Below, in pieces: positions 30,852-40,708 of a stretch of DNA of 64,000 nucleotides. The position numbers and the translations under genes are program-made. The notes below the pieces were generated by a model, which made no database searches, was not told the DNA's origin, and saw only the letters and a program-made list of their open reading frames with translations. Positions within the stretch are counted from its first letter, which is position 1, and the number at the start of each line of letters is the position of its first letter. The DNA comes from Aquimarina sp. BL5 (GTDB lineage: Bacteria > Bacteroidota > Bacteroidia > Flavobacteriales > Flavobacteriaceae): positions 1,011,001 to 1,075,000 of the forward strand of contig NZ_CP031963.1 of the NCBI RefSeq assembly GCF_003443675.1, in the 5' to 3' direction.

Positions 30852-31664
30852 ATGACATTTACCAAGATCACAGAACAAGCTTCAAACTATGATCATCTGG
30901 AAAAGATGACCATTTCACAATTATTATCTAATATTAATAAAGAAGATAAAACGGTTCCTGAAGCTGTAGAAGAATCTATTCCTCAAATCGAAGCATTAGT
31001 CTCCCAAATTGTTGAGAAACTAAAAAATGGTGGTAGACTTTTCTATATGGGAGCAGGAACTAGTGGTAGATTAGGTGTAGTAGATGCTAGTGAATGCCCT
31101 CCTACTTTTGGAGTTCCTCATGAGTTAGTGATCGGTTTAATTGCAGGTGGTGATCCTGCTATTAGGAAAGCAGTAGAGTTCGCTGAAGATAATACAGAGC
31201 AAGGATGGAAAGACCTAGATACTTATAAAATTTCCGAAAAAGATATTGTTATCGGTATCGCAGCTTCTGGTACAACACCTTATGTCATCGGAGCTCTTAA
31301 AAAATGTAATGAATCTAATATAATTACTGGTTGTATTACCTGTAATGAAGGAAGTCCATTAGCAACAACCGCGCAATATCCAATTGTGGTTACTGTTGGA
31401 CCAGAATTTGTTACTGGAAGTTCACGTATGAAAGCTGGTACTGCTCAAAAATTAGTGCTGAATATGATATCAACTGCTACTATGATTCAATTAGGAAGAG
31501 TAAAAGGCAATAAAATGGTCGATATGCAACTCAGCAATAATAAACTGGTCGATCGTGGTACACGGATGATCATGGAAGAATTGAAAATTGAAAGAGCAGT
31601 AGCTTCAGAACTATTAGAAAAATATGGTAGTGTTCGTAACGCAATAAACAATTATGGAGCCTAA
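30852..31664 (+). CDS. murQ: N-acetylmuramic acid 6-phosphate etherase MurQ
   Basis: Splits MurNAc-6-phosphate to GlcNAc-6-phosphate and lactate in cell-wall recycling. The SIS domain carries GRLFYMGAGTSGRLGVVDASECPPTFG and the family signature SSRMKAGTAQKLVLNM. At 270 residues it is somewhat shorter than the E. coli enzyme (about 298), mainly at the C-terminus. The stop overlaps the next gene by 11 bp. No anmK, nagZ or transporter is nearby. Confidence 0.93.
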   Translation: MTFTKITEQASNYDHLEKMTISQLLSNINKEDKTVPEAVEESIPQIEALVSQIVEKLKNGGRLFYMGAGTSGRLGVVDASECPPTFGVPHELVIGLIAGGDPAIRKAVEFAEDNTEQGWKDLDTYKISEKDIVIGIAASGTTPYVIGALKKCNESNIITGCITCNEGSPLATTAQYPIVVTVGPEFVTGSSRMKAGTAQKLVLNMISTATMIQLGRVKGNKMVDMQLSNNKLVDRGTRMIMEELKIERAVASELLEKYGSVRNAINNYGA

Positions 31665-31887
31665 AAGAACGGATAAAGAATTACTTGGTAAAGGAGTGCA
31701 GCGTATGGCAATTGCATTGATATTTATGTTTATTAGTCCAGTTGTTATACACTCTGCATTTAAGAATCAAGATCATCCTTACTATATTCCTATTTTAATT
31801 TTAGGTCTGACTGGAGCGGCTTTTGCCATATTTATGGCGTTTAGAGGGTTAAAAACAATTATGGATTCCATATTTGGTAAGAAATAA
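31654..31887 (+). CDS. DUF6095-like small membrane protein
   Basis: A 77-residue protein with two membrane segments (about 19-37 and 45-66) and the conserved-looking SPVVIHSAFKNQDHPYYIP between them, which I recognise as a DUF6095-type flavobacterial protein. It overlaps murQ by 11 bp and is therefore translationally coupled to it. The function is unknown. Confidence 0.75.
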   Translation: MEPKRTDKELLGKGVQRMAIALIFMFISPVVIHSAFKNQDHPYYIPILILGLTGAAFAIFMAFRGLKTIMDSIFGKK

Positions 31888-31988
31888 ATGCTATTTTTAA
31901 TACGATACTTATTAAAAATGTGAAAAGAGTGATCTTATTCCAAAACCACCCTTTCTCAAAATATTATTTAATATAAGAACTATCTGTA

Positions 31989-32309
31989 TTAGTTCCCTGC
32001 TCCTGCATCTGCACAATCATCTGGTAAAGCATCATACTCTGTTGCAAATACATCATCGGCAATACAGTCAAAATCTCTATACACTTCAATAAGTTGTCTA
32101 AGAGATTCACAAGTACCTTGATTTTGATTCGCATTATATGCAGTAATTGCAGCTTCAACATTTAGTTTAGAAGCCAAAGTCTGATTTTCGCAAGCCACGT
32201 CATCTATCAAATCTTGAGCATCATCACTACCACAAGAGGTTATGAATAAAACAGATGCTACTAATGTTGCTTTTCCTAAGTTTTTAAAAAAATTGTTTTG
32301 GTTTTTCAT
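31989..32309 (-). CDS. Small secreted lipoprotein, hypothetical
   Basis: A 106-residue protein with a lipoprotein signal (LVASVLFITSCGSDDAQ; Cys near residue 26). The mature part is acidic and helical with four further cysteines (ACENQT, GTCESL, DCIADD, DDCADA) that could form two disulfides. I do not recognise the family. It faces the murQ operon and is divergent from the vgrG island. Confidence 0.7.
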   Translation of the reverse strand: MKNQNNFFKNLGKATLVASVLFITSCGSDDAQDLIDDVACENQTLASKLNVEAAITAYNANQNQGTCESLRQLIEVYRDFDCIADDVFATEYDALPDDCADAGAGN

Positions 32310-32621
32310 TACTTTTTTGTTTTGAAATAAATTGTTAAATCAGCTGTAAACTTAGAAGTCTTATCCTCAAATAAAATCTTACTGAGGACATTCGAACCAA
32401 TTTTGTTGACTAACAGCTAATTTGAAAGGAGCAATGCAATTTCTCTATATATTTTTTGATTATGACTGAACAACGACCTTGTAAGAAGTCGATCATCCTA
32501 TTACAAGCTAAATCTTTAAGTATTCATTTCGTTAAAGACCACAAAATCCCCTACAAACATCCTTAGATAATTACCATTCGTCCCCACTCCTTAGTTTAGA
32601 ATAATACTTAATATTAATTTA
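32310..32621. other. 312-bp divergent spacer before vgrG
   Basis: It separates the lipoprotein (minus) from vgrG (plus) and must hold both promoters. I cannot point to a clear TAnnTTTG box or to a remnant gene. Confidence 0.5.
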
Positions 32622-34502
32622 ATGGAACAAATAGAGTATGCTCTATGTCAACACAAAAATACTATGGCAACAGATACACAAGTACAAATATTTATAGACG
32701 GAGAACAAATTCCGGCGTTTCAAAATCTATCGTTACATCAAGAAATTGATGCACATCATAGTTTTGAGTTAACCTGCCGAAAAGATGTATTAGAAAATGT
32801 CACAGATAATATAACCGGAGAGAGCGCTAATTTTTTAGGAGCAGTTTTTCTTTTGAAAATTCAGTCAGTTAATGGTTTTTCTGATGATGAAATATTAGAA
32901 TTTAAAGGGATTGTAACTACTGTAAATACTGTTAAGGGATTCTATCAAAAAACGGGAGACCTTGTCCATATCTTAGGTAAAAGTTGCAGTATCATTGCTG
33001 ATGACGGACCTCATTATACTTCTCATCAAGACATTGGAATATCAGAAATTTTAGAAAAAACATTCTCAGGATACGATAAAGGGGTTTTGCAATGTAATAT
33101 TTCTCCAAAAAAAGCAACTCCTATTCACTATAGTGTACAACAAGAAGAGAGTGCTTTCCAATATGCAAGTAGATTAGCAGCTCAATATGGAGAATGGTTT
33201 TATTATAATGGTACTAAATTAGTTTTTGGCAAACCTGAAGGTAAAGATCCCGTAAAGTTGCGTTATGGATATGACCTTCTTGAATTATCAATGAAGCTAG
33301 AAGCCATTCCTAATAATTTCAAATATTTCACCAATGATTACCTAACAGATGGGTATCATGAAGTGAAAACAAAAGAACTAAATTCTAACACAAAAGGATT
33401 TATATCCACTGTTAGTCAAAAAAGCGATAAACTATTTCGGAAGGAAACCCAGGTTTTTGTAAGTGCTCATGATGATCCACAAATGAAATCCAGAATTGAT
33501 GATCAGATATTACATCAAAAACAAGCTAACGAAGTTAATCAGATAAAGGTAACAGGAAAAAGTAGCAACCCAAGTATTACAGTAGGTAGTACTATAGTAA
33601 TAGACGGAGAAACCTCATCCTATGGTGGTTACAGAATTACAAAAATAAAACACAGTTGTACTGAAAATGGCAGATACGAAAACACTTTTGAAGCCGTTAC
33701 CGCAGAAACTGATGCCTATCCTAAAACGTCTATCAAAGCATTCCCGAAAGGTAAATCTCAGACAGCTGTTATAGTTGATAATGTAGATCCTGAAGGAATG
33801 GGACGCGTAAAAATACAATATGCCTGGCAAAAAGAAACAGGAGAAACTTCGCCTTGGATCAGACAAGCCAGTCTTGCAGGAGGTCCAGGGCAAGGAATGT
33901 ATTTTGTACCAGAAAAAGGAGATGAAGTTATTGTTGATCACGAAGGAGGAAATGCAGAAACACCGATTGTAAAAGGTAGTGTAACCAATGCCTCTTCTGT
34001 ACCTGAGAGTTTTAAGAGTGGGAATAATCACCTTAAAGCAATCAAAACCCGAAGTGGGAATCAAGTAACATTAAATGATGCAGATGGTAGTGTAACCATA
34101 GCAGACCCAAGCGGAAATACAATTGTCATGGGTGGCAATGGAGAAATCACGATTAATGCACCAAATAAAATCACCTTCACCTCTACTGATATTGCTATAG
34201 AAGCTAGCAATAACTTAACGATGAATGCAGGTAGTAATATTGCTGCTAGTGCTTCAAGCAATATGAGCTTGGATGGAGGTTCTAATTTTAGTGCTAGTGG
34301 GGGTTCTAAAGCCTCACTTAAAGGAAAAACTACTTCTATTAGTGGAAAACGAATTTCTATTACTGCATCAGTAATGGCGAATATACAGGCCGGAGTAGCA
34401 ATGTCTCTTGCGTCGTTAGGTATAGGTATTGTAGCTGGCGCTACTGCTAAGTTTTTTGGAGGTAATGTTAAAGTAAAAGGAGGAAATGTTGAGATCAATT
34501 AA
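32622..34502 (+). CDS. vgrG: VgrG-type spike protein of a type VI secretion system
   Basis: A 626-residue trimeric spike protein that loads effectors on the T6SS tip. Order: a gp27-like domain (about 20-330, phage late-control D fold), a gp5-type OB-fold domain (about 375-460; DNVDPEGMGRVKIQYAWQKETGE...GDEVIVDHEGGNAETPIVKGSV), then a repetitive beta-helix needle to the end (SNLTMNAGSNI-type repeats). The first ATG is used; an in-frame ATG at 32664 is possible. No Tss sheath, baseplate or membrane genes are in the window, so this is an orphan vgrG island. Confidence 0.9.
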   Translation: MEQIEYALCQHKNTMATDTQVQIFIDGEQIPAFQNLSLHQEIDAHHSFELTCRKDVLENVTDNITGESANFLGAVFLLKIQSVNGFSDDEILEFKGIVTTVNTVKGFYQKTGDLVHILGKSCSIIADDGPHYTSHQDIGISEILEKTFSGYDKGVLQCNISPKKATPIHYSVQQEESAFQYASRLAAQYGEWFYYNGTKLVFGKPEGKDPVKLRYGYDLLELSMKLEAIPNNFKYFTNDYLTDGYHEVKTKELNSNTKGFISTVSQKSDKLFRKETQVFVSAHDDPQMKSRIDDQILHQKQANEVNQIKVTGKSSNPSITVGSTIVIDGETSSYGGYRITKIKHSCTENGRYENTFEAVTAETDAYPKTSIKAFPKGKSQTAVIVDNVDPEGMGRVKIQYAWQKETGETSPWIRQASLAGGPGQGMYFVPEKGDEVIVDHEGGNAETPIVKGSVTNASSVPESFKSGNNHLKAIKTRSGNQVTLNDADGSVTIADPSGNTIVMGGNGEITINAPNKITFTSTDIAIEASNNLTMNAGSNIAASASSNMSLDGGSNFSASGGSKASLKGKTTSISGKRISITASVMANIQAGVAMSLASLGIGIVAGATAKFFGGNVKVKGGNVEIN

Positions 34503-34516
34503 CAAAAAATATCATT

Positions 34517-35365
34517 ATGGAAGTAATAGAAAAACAAAGTATTTCGCTACCTAAAACTCCTATACTACTTCGTTATGATATCCAAATAGCAGAAGAGGTG
34601 ATTATTGGAGGAAATAGTAGTAGTCAACTTTTTTCATACAAGACTACTAAAGAATTAATTAAGGTTGATGAGATTGGTTTTTTATATAGTATTAAAGTAG
34701 AAGAAGATACCTACACAAATAGTAATCCAAATATTACACAAGTGAAAGAGCTTTCTATTATACATCATAACTTAGTTTTATATACAAATATTCATGGACA
34801 AATAATAGATGTAGTAAATAGTGCATTTATTAAACAAGAATGGGATACAGCTATGGATAAATTGATTTCAAAGTATAAAAAGGACCTTTCTTCAAAAGAA
34901 ACTATTCTTAATATAAAAAATATGCTTTCTGAAAAGAAGCATTTTTTAGAATATATCAAAAATCATTATTTAATGAAAGCACTGTTTCCAGATATATATC
35001 ATCTAGAATTTGGGAAGCAACTAATTAATAATAATAAAGTTAGAGAACCTATGACTAGTATTGAAATGCCCATACAAATGACAGGAACAATGACCTTAGA
35101 TAAAAATAAAAGTCTAGTGAAAATACTTCAAATGGGGAAATTAAACGATGAAAAATTTGATGGACAACCAATAAAAAAAGAATTAAGAGAAATATATGAT
35201 ATCCCTAATATGCCCGTCGAAATCAACTTAAATATTTTTGAAACTTGTGAGTTAAATTCTTCTTTTTTGATGATTGAAAAAGTTAATTGTCAGGAAATTC
35301 AAATAGGACCAGAATATCTTATCAGGCACGCTATAAAGACGAACCTTATAAAAAAAGAGAGATGA
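34517..35365 (+). CDS. Unrecognised protein between vgrG and the Rhs effector, candidate adaptor
   Basis: A 282-residue cytoplasmic-looking protein with no signal peptide or membrane segment and no domain I recognise. Its stop overlaps the ATG of the PAAR/Rhs gene (ATGA), and it follows vgrG by 14 bp. In proteobacterial systems this position is occupied by DUF4123, DUF1795 (Eag) or DUF2169 adaptor/chaperones that load the effector on VgrG; none of their signatures is evident here. An adaptor role is inference from position alone. Confidence 0.65.
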   Translation: MEVIEKQSISLPKTPILLRYDIQIAEEVIIGGNSSSQLFSYKTTKELIKVDEIGFLYSIKVEEDTYTNSNPNITQVKELSIIHHNLVLYTNIHGQIIDVVNSAFIKQEWDTAMDKLISKYKKDLSSKETILNIKNMLSEKKHFLEYIKNHYLMKALFPDIYHLEFGKQLINNNKVREPMTSIEMPIQMTGTMTLDKNKSLVKILQMGKLNDEKFDGQPIKKELREIYDIPNMPVEINLNIFETCELNSSFLMIEKVNCQEIQIGPEYLIRHAIKTNLIKKER

Positions 35366-38300
35366 GCGCATTAGAATATGTACCAGAAGGTACCTCTTTG
35401 AAATGTAGCAATGCAGTTTCTTGTGTTCCTGCAGAAATCAAAGTGACCAACAATAAAAATGTAAAACTTTATGGAGAAAAAATGGCTTCAATGGCTGACA
35501 TTGCTCCAGAAATAAATATCCCATGCTTTGGACAATGTAAAAATGGACTAAAAACGTGTGTGCCTGCTCCTTCAAAATGGGAGAATGTATCGTCATTAAC
35601 TACGGTTTCTGGAAGTAACTATTTACTAAGTGATAGTTTCTCAATGTGTGGTCAAGGAGGAAAAATTGAGATAGATCTAAATGTGACTTTTACTAAAGAA
35701 AAGGATAGTATGTTGTCCGGTAATGACAAAAGTTCAGGCGAAACAGGTTCTAATGGATCAGGCTCTGGAGCTGGCGGAAAGTCAAGTGGAAATGGTTCTG
35801 GTAATAACAAGTCGAAACCAGAAGAAGATCTATCGAATTTACCCCAAACAATAATAGATAAAACGGATGAAAAAGGATTTAGATATCTTGTCGATGATGA
35901 GTTACGACTTGATATTGCTAGCAATCAAGATTATATTAGAGAGAATAACAACAAAACCTTTTCTGATATTGGTTTTCAATGTTTAGTAGAAAATCCTACA
36001 CATGCAATCCCAGGTATAGATTTTATGAGGGGTTGTTTTCCTCCTCCTAAAATTATTGATGGCCTTATTGCTATTCCTAGAGATTTTATTATTAATAGAG
36101 GACAAGATATAGTTGCCTCAGGCACTACAGACATTTATGATTTGGGAGTAACTGTTAAAGACATAGGTGTTTTGGGTATTGAAAAGGCTGGAGAAGCCTG
36201 GGATGCAGCTCCAGATACTTTTGAAACACTTTCTAACGCTAGTTTTGAAGATTACAAACAAATGGGTAGCGACATGTTTGATAATTTAAAGAATCTACCA
36301 GGAAAAGTAGGTAGTAGTATAGGACAAGCAGCAGGAGGTTGGTTAAAAAGTAAAGCTGATGATGTGAAAAATGCTTGGGGAGCTACAAAAGATTTTGCAG
36401 CAGACCCATCGGCCCTTAATGGGTCTATACTTTCTACAAATGTTAGTAAAATAATTCCTGAAGGTCTAAAAAGACCTGTAAAAACAATTAACAACATAAT
36501 TAAGCCCAAAAAAGGAAAAGCCGCATCAGTTGAAGAAGAAGCTGCAAGAAAAAAAAAGAAAGAAGCAGAAGAGGCTAGAAAAAAGAAAGAAGCGGAAGAA
36601 GCTAAAAAAGCTGAGGAGGCAAAAAAACAAAAAGAGACCGCTATATGCGATAAAAACAAACAAAAGAATCAAAGTTGCGGTGATCCTGTGGATATTGTAA
36701 CAGGAGTCGTGGTATATGATTATGTAGATTTTGAAATTCCGGGAATAATACCTTTAAAATGGGAACGTAATTGGTATTCAGATTCTGAATACTTAGGACC
36801 TCTTGGTCATGGTGTTCATCATAGCTATGATATAAGAATAAAACAATTAAAACATAATTTAAAAGTGATATTACCGGATGGAAGACCTGCTTTTTTCCCC
36901 ATCATAGATACGCACACTAGAGAGTTTTACAATGTAAAGGAAAAACTAACACTGACTTTAGCAAAGGATGAAACTTATGAACTATTCGACCATGAAGCGC
37001 AACTCACTTACAAATTTCAAAATAGAACCGGTCAAATAAAACTTTCAAAAATTTATAATAGTGACGGTTCTACTATACATTTTCAATACATTAATACAAG
37101 ATTACATAGAATTATTGATACTGTTGGAAGAGTTATCAAACTTCATGTTGATCAGCATGAATTGATCACAAAAATCACACTTCATCATAAAGGGAAAGAG
37201 AAAACCTTAGTAAGTTATACGTATAATGAGGCTAAAGATATAATGGCTATTGAAGATGCTCTGGGACAAACAACTAGAGTAACTTATAAAAATCATTTGA
37301 TGTTTTCTAAAACGGATCGTAATGGGCAAACTTATTATTGGGAATATGATGGTTTTAAAACAGGTGCGAAATGTGTACATACTTGGGGAGATGGTGGTGT
37401 TTTGGATTATACAATAGAATATGGTCCGGAATGTAATATTATTACAAATTCTTTAGGGCATCAATCTCTATATTATTATGAAGGTAATCTAGCAACCAAA
37501 GTTGTAGATCCGTTAGGTGGTGAGATCACTAAGAAATATGATAAGAATCAAAACCTTATTAAATTTATAAATGAAGAAGGTAATCAAACAAATTATGATT
37601 ATGATGATAAAGGTAATATTATAGAAGTAAAGTATAGCGATGGGGCTTCTTCAGGATATACTTATGATAATAAAGGGCGCCTACAACTCAAAACGTTTCC
37701 TGAAGGTGGAAGTCTTATAAAATCTTACAAAAAAAACCGATTAGATTGTATTATTTCTCCAGACGGAATAATGACAACCTTTGAATATGACCAAGAAGGT
37801 TTAATTACCAAAGTTTTCGATAATCTAGATAATGAAACCCACTTATTTTATGATGAGGATAAAAATCTAATTGAAATTAAATTGCCCAATGGTGCTATTT
37901 CTTCGTGGGAATATGATGAATGGGGACAATGTATTGCCGCCATCAATCCGGAGAAACACAAACAACAATTTCATTACGATATATTAGGAAGAGTTACCCA
38001 AGTAAAATTACCTGATAACAATACCATTAAGTTAAAATACAATGGATATGAACAGGTAGTTGAAGTAATAGACAAACACCGTACTATAAAGTTTGAATAT
38101 ACACTTGTTGGTAGTCTCAAAACGCGAGAAGAAAATGGTAAAAAAGTATACTTTAGATATGATAATGAAGACCAATTACTTGGAGTCATCAATCGCCAAG
38201 GAGAATCTTATAACTTTACACGCGATGCCAAGGGTAATATAATTAGAGAACAAGGGTATGATGATATTACACGCTATTTTAGTAGAGACAAAGCAGGTAA

Positions 38301-40128
38301 AGTATTAAAAGTAGAGCGTCCTGATAATAAATATAGTATTTATGAGTATGATAAAGGCAGCCGCATTTCTCGAGTAGAACATCATGATGGAAGTTGGGCT
38401 ACATATAGCTATAATAAAGAAGGGTTACTAATAGAAGCTATCAATCCAAACAGTCAATTAAAAATTCTTAGAGATGAAGCAGGAAGAATACTATCAGAAA
38501 ATCAAGATGGACATGTAGTAACTAGTGATTATGGAGAATTAGGAATACGGACAGCAATTAAGAGTAGTTTAGGTGCTGATATCAACTTCGGGCATTCTGC
38601 TATAGGTGAAGGAACTAAAACAACAGCTAAAACCGGAAAAAGCAAAACCTGGGAAGCCGATTATAAGTATAACAGTTTAGGAATGGAAACTGAACGTATA
38701 CTTTCTGGCGGTGTAACCAGTACTTGGAATTACGATAGCGCTGGTAGACCATTACTACAAAAAGTAAGAAACCAAGGCGGAGAACAAAGAAACCGTTCTT
38801 ATAACTGGGATGTCAATAATAAATTAAAAAAAATTACAGATAACTTAACTAGAGGAATTGTTCAATTTAGTTATGATGATTTTAACAATCTAGCTTCTGC
38901 TCAGTACGAAGATGGCAGTTACGATTATAAACTACCCGATGAAGTTGGAAACCTATATCGCACCAAAGGTAAGAATGACAAAGAATATGGTAAAAGTGGT
39001 AAACTCCTACGATCGGGAGGAACAACATATAGGTATGATGAAGAAGGAAATTTAATACAAAAAGATACCCCAAAAGGTCTCTGGAAATACCAATGGGAAG
39101 CTGGGGGAATGTTACATAGCGTTACCAAACCAGACAAAACCCAAATAGTATTTGAGTACGATCCTCTGGGTAGACGAATCACAAAAAAAACACTATCATC
39201 TCAAAAAGAGTCAGGAGATGATAAAATTACAAGATGGATTTGGGATGGAAATGTACCGCTACATGAATGGAAATACAATCTAAAACACCGACCCAAAACG
39301 ATAATCGACGAGTCAGGAAACATCTCAAAAGATAAAAAAGAACCTGTAGAAGAATTAATTACTTGGGTATTTGATCAAGGAACTTTTAAACCCGCAGCAA
39401 AAATAACTAAAGATGAAACCTATTCTATTATTACCGACCACCTAGGTACCCCTATAGAAATGTACGATAGTAAAGGTAAAAAAACTTGGGCTGTAGAGTA
39501 CGACATATATGGAAAAGTTCGTAAACTTGTTACAGGTTCGTTGAATGATTGCCCATATAGATATCAAGGACAGTATGAAGACACTGAAACTAATCTATAT
39601 TATAATAGATTTAGATACTATTCACCAGATTCTGGAACATATATTTCCCAAGATCCAATCAGGTTATCAGGAAACAATCCTAATATTTATGCGTATACTC
39701 ATGATAGTAATACTTGGATCGATGTTTTTGGGCTTGATGAAAAATATAAAGCAGAAACAGTTAATGGTCGTAAGGTTTATAAAAACAATAAAGATGTCAC
39801 ACCTGGAAAACCAGAAATAGTGGATTCAAGTGTTCATCCTTCTATTAGAGAAAGAATCAACAATGGTGAAACAAATTTAGATTTAATGAATGCTGGAAAT
39901 GCTCCTATTGGACCAGATGGAAAGCAGATTAACCTTCATCATATTACAGGAGAAGAACCTGGAGCGATGGTAGAATTAACAGCAACAACTCATAAAAAAT
40001 TTCATAAGGAATTACACGGATTGATTGAAGATGGAAATAGTTTTAGAAATAATAAAGAATTAAAAAATTCATATAATAATTTTAAAAAGAATTATTGGAA
40101 AGAACGAGCTAAAGATTTTGGAAAATAA
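35362..40128 (+). CDS. PAAR-like/Rhs polymorphic toxin with LHH nuclease tip
   Basis: A 1588-residue T6SS effector. N-terminus (about 1-105): DUF4280/PAAR-like spike-capping domain with conserved Cys; then a Gly/Ser-rich linker (about 120-155), a Lys/Glu/Ala-rich helix (about 390-425), DUF6531 (CGDPVDIVTGVVVYDYVDFEIPG), a long run of RHS/YD repeats, and the Rhs core end LYYNRFRYYSPDSGTYISQDPI. The last 128 residues are the toxin: the LHH at 1525-1527 and GPDGKQINLHHITGE match the LHH family of HNH/Endo VII nucleases. The ATG at 35362 overlaps the previous stop; a TTG at 35287 is less likely. Confidence 0.92.
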   Translation: MSALEYVPEGTSLKCSNAVSCVPAEIKVTNNKNVKLYGEKMASMADIAPEINIPCFGQCKNGLKTCVPAPSKWENVSSLTTVSGSNYLLSDSFSMCGQGGKIEIDLNVTFTKEKDSMLSGNDKSSGETGSNGSGSGAGGKSSGNGSGNNKSKPEEDLSNLPQTIIDKTDEKGFRYLVDDELRLDIASNQDYIRENNNKTFSDIGFQCLVENPTHAIPGIDFMRGCFPPPKIIDGLIAIPRDFIINRGQDIVASGTTDIYDLGVTVKDIGVLGIEKAGEAWDAAPDTFETLSNASFEDYKQMGSDMFDNLKNLPGKVGSSIGQAAGGWLKSKADDVKNAWGATKDFAADPSALNGSILSTNVSKIIPEGLKRPVKTINNIIKPKKGKAASVEEEAARKKKKEAEEARKKKEAEEAKKAEEAKKQKETAICDKNKQKNQSCGDPVDIVTGVVVYDYVDFEIPGIIPLKWERNWYSDSEYLGPLGHGVHHSYDIRIKQLKHNLKVILPDGRPAFFPIIDTHTREFYNVKEKLTLTLAKDETYELFDHEAQLTYKFQNRTGQIKLSKIYNSDGSTIHFQYINTRLHRIIDTVGRVIKLHVDQHELITKITLHHKGKEKTLVSYTYNEAKDIMAIEDALGQTTRVTYKNHLMFSKTDRNGQTYYWEYDGFKTGAKCVHTWGDGGVLDYTIEYGPECNIITNSLGHQSLYYYEGNLATKVVDPLGGEITKKYDKNQNLIKFINEEGNQTNYDYDDKGNIIEVKYSDGASSGYTYDNKGRLQLKTFPEGGSLIKSYKKNRLDCIISPDGIMTTFEYDQEGLITKVFDNLDNETHLFYDEDKNLIEIKLPNGAISSWEYDEWGQCIAAINPEKHKQQFHYDILGRVTQVKLPDNNTIKLKYNGYEQVVEVIDKHRTIKFEYTLVGSLKTREENGKKVYFRYDNEDQLLGVINRQGESYNFTRDAKGNIIREQGYDDITRYFSRDKAGKVLKVERPDNKYSIYEYDKGSRISRVEHHDGSWATYSYNKEGLLIEAINPNSQLKILRDEAGRILSENQDGHVVTSDYGELGIRTAIKSSLGADINFGHSAIGEGTKTTAKTGKSKTWEADYKYNSLGMETERILSGGVTSTWNYDSAGRPLLQKVRNQGGEQRNRSYNWDVNNKLKKITDNLTRGIVQFSYDDFNNLASAQYEDGSYDYKLPDEVGNLYRTKGKNDKEYGKSGKLLRSGGTTYRYDEEGNLIQKDTPKGLWKYQWEAGGMLHSVTKPDKTQIVFEYDPLGRRITKKTLSSQKESGDDKITRWIWDGNVPLHEWKYNLKHRPKTIIDESGNISKDKKEPVEELITWVFDQGTFKPAAKITKDETYSIITDHLGTPIEMYDSKGKKTWAVEYDIYGKVRKLVTGSLNDCPYRYQGQYEDTETNLYYNRFRYYSPDSGTYISQDPIRLSGNNPNIYAYTHDSNTWIDVFGLDEKYKAETVNGRKVYKNNKDVTPGKPEIVDSSVHPSIRERINNGETNLDLMNAGNAPIGPDGKQINLHHITGEEPGAMVELTATTHKKFHKELHGLIEDGNSFRNNKELKNSYNNFKKNYWKERAKDFGK

Positions 40129-40136
40129 AATTAATT

Positions 40137-40595
40137 ATGAAGTATTTAGAATTTGCATTAAACGTTAAAGAAAAAAACAAAGATTTAGAAATTTTTGGAG
40201 GAGTTCACATTGATGAAATCAAAAAAACAGAGAAACAATTGATGATAAAATTCCCAAATGAATACGTTAGTTTTTTAAGGCAATGTGGTACGTGTGGTTA
40301 TGCGGATACATTTATTTCTGGGTTGTTTTTAAAATGGGATAATATGGAATCTAGAGGAAGTATTTTAGCTGATACTATTTTCGCAAGAAAACATCATAAT
40401 TTAGATAAAAAATATGCAGTCTTAGAATATGCAGAGGATGACAATTATTATCTTCTAGAAGTATCATCAGATATAAGACAAACAAAAGGCAAGGTATTTA
40501 GCGTTGATATTGACTTTAAATCTCAATTAAAAGCACCTAATTTGGTTTTTGAATCTTTTGAAGAATACTTTAAATTTTTTATTGACTCAGAATAA
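40137..40595 (+). CDS. SMI1/KNR4 (SUKH) family immunity protein
   Basis: A 152-residue protein of the SUKH superfamily: the opening IDEIKKTEKQLMIKFPNEYVSFLRQCGTCGY is the typical SMI1/KNR4 pattern, and the central YAVLEYAEDDNYYLLEV is also typical. SUKH proteins are frequent immunity partners of HNH-fold nuclease toxins. It starts 8 bp after the toxin gene, the expected place for the cognate antitoxin. It should neutralise the LHH domain in the cytoplasm by direct binding. Confidence 0.88.
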   Translation: MKYLEFALNVKEKNKDLEIFGGVHIDEIKKTEKQLMIKFPNEYVSFLRQCGTCGYADTFISGLFLKWDNMESRGSILADTIFARKHHNLDKKYAVLEYAEDDNYYLLEVSSDIRQTKGKVFSVDIDFKSQLKAPNLVFESFEEYFKFFIDSE

Positions 40596-40708
40596 TTTTT
40601 AATATTTAGATAGGTTCTAGTTAATTCTAAAAACCAGTAGCTATTAAAGCCAATTTCCAACAAATAGTAATTATTAATAAGAAATTGAAAAGTCGAAACG
40701 AAAAAACA

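Noticed and set aside
36252..36659. Minus-strand frame in the Rhs gene
   Set aside because: It is the antisense of the lysine/glutamate-rich linker; a low-complexity shadow.
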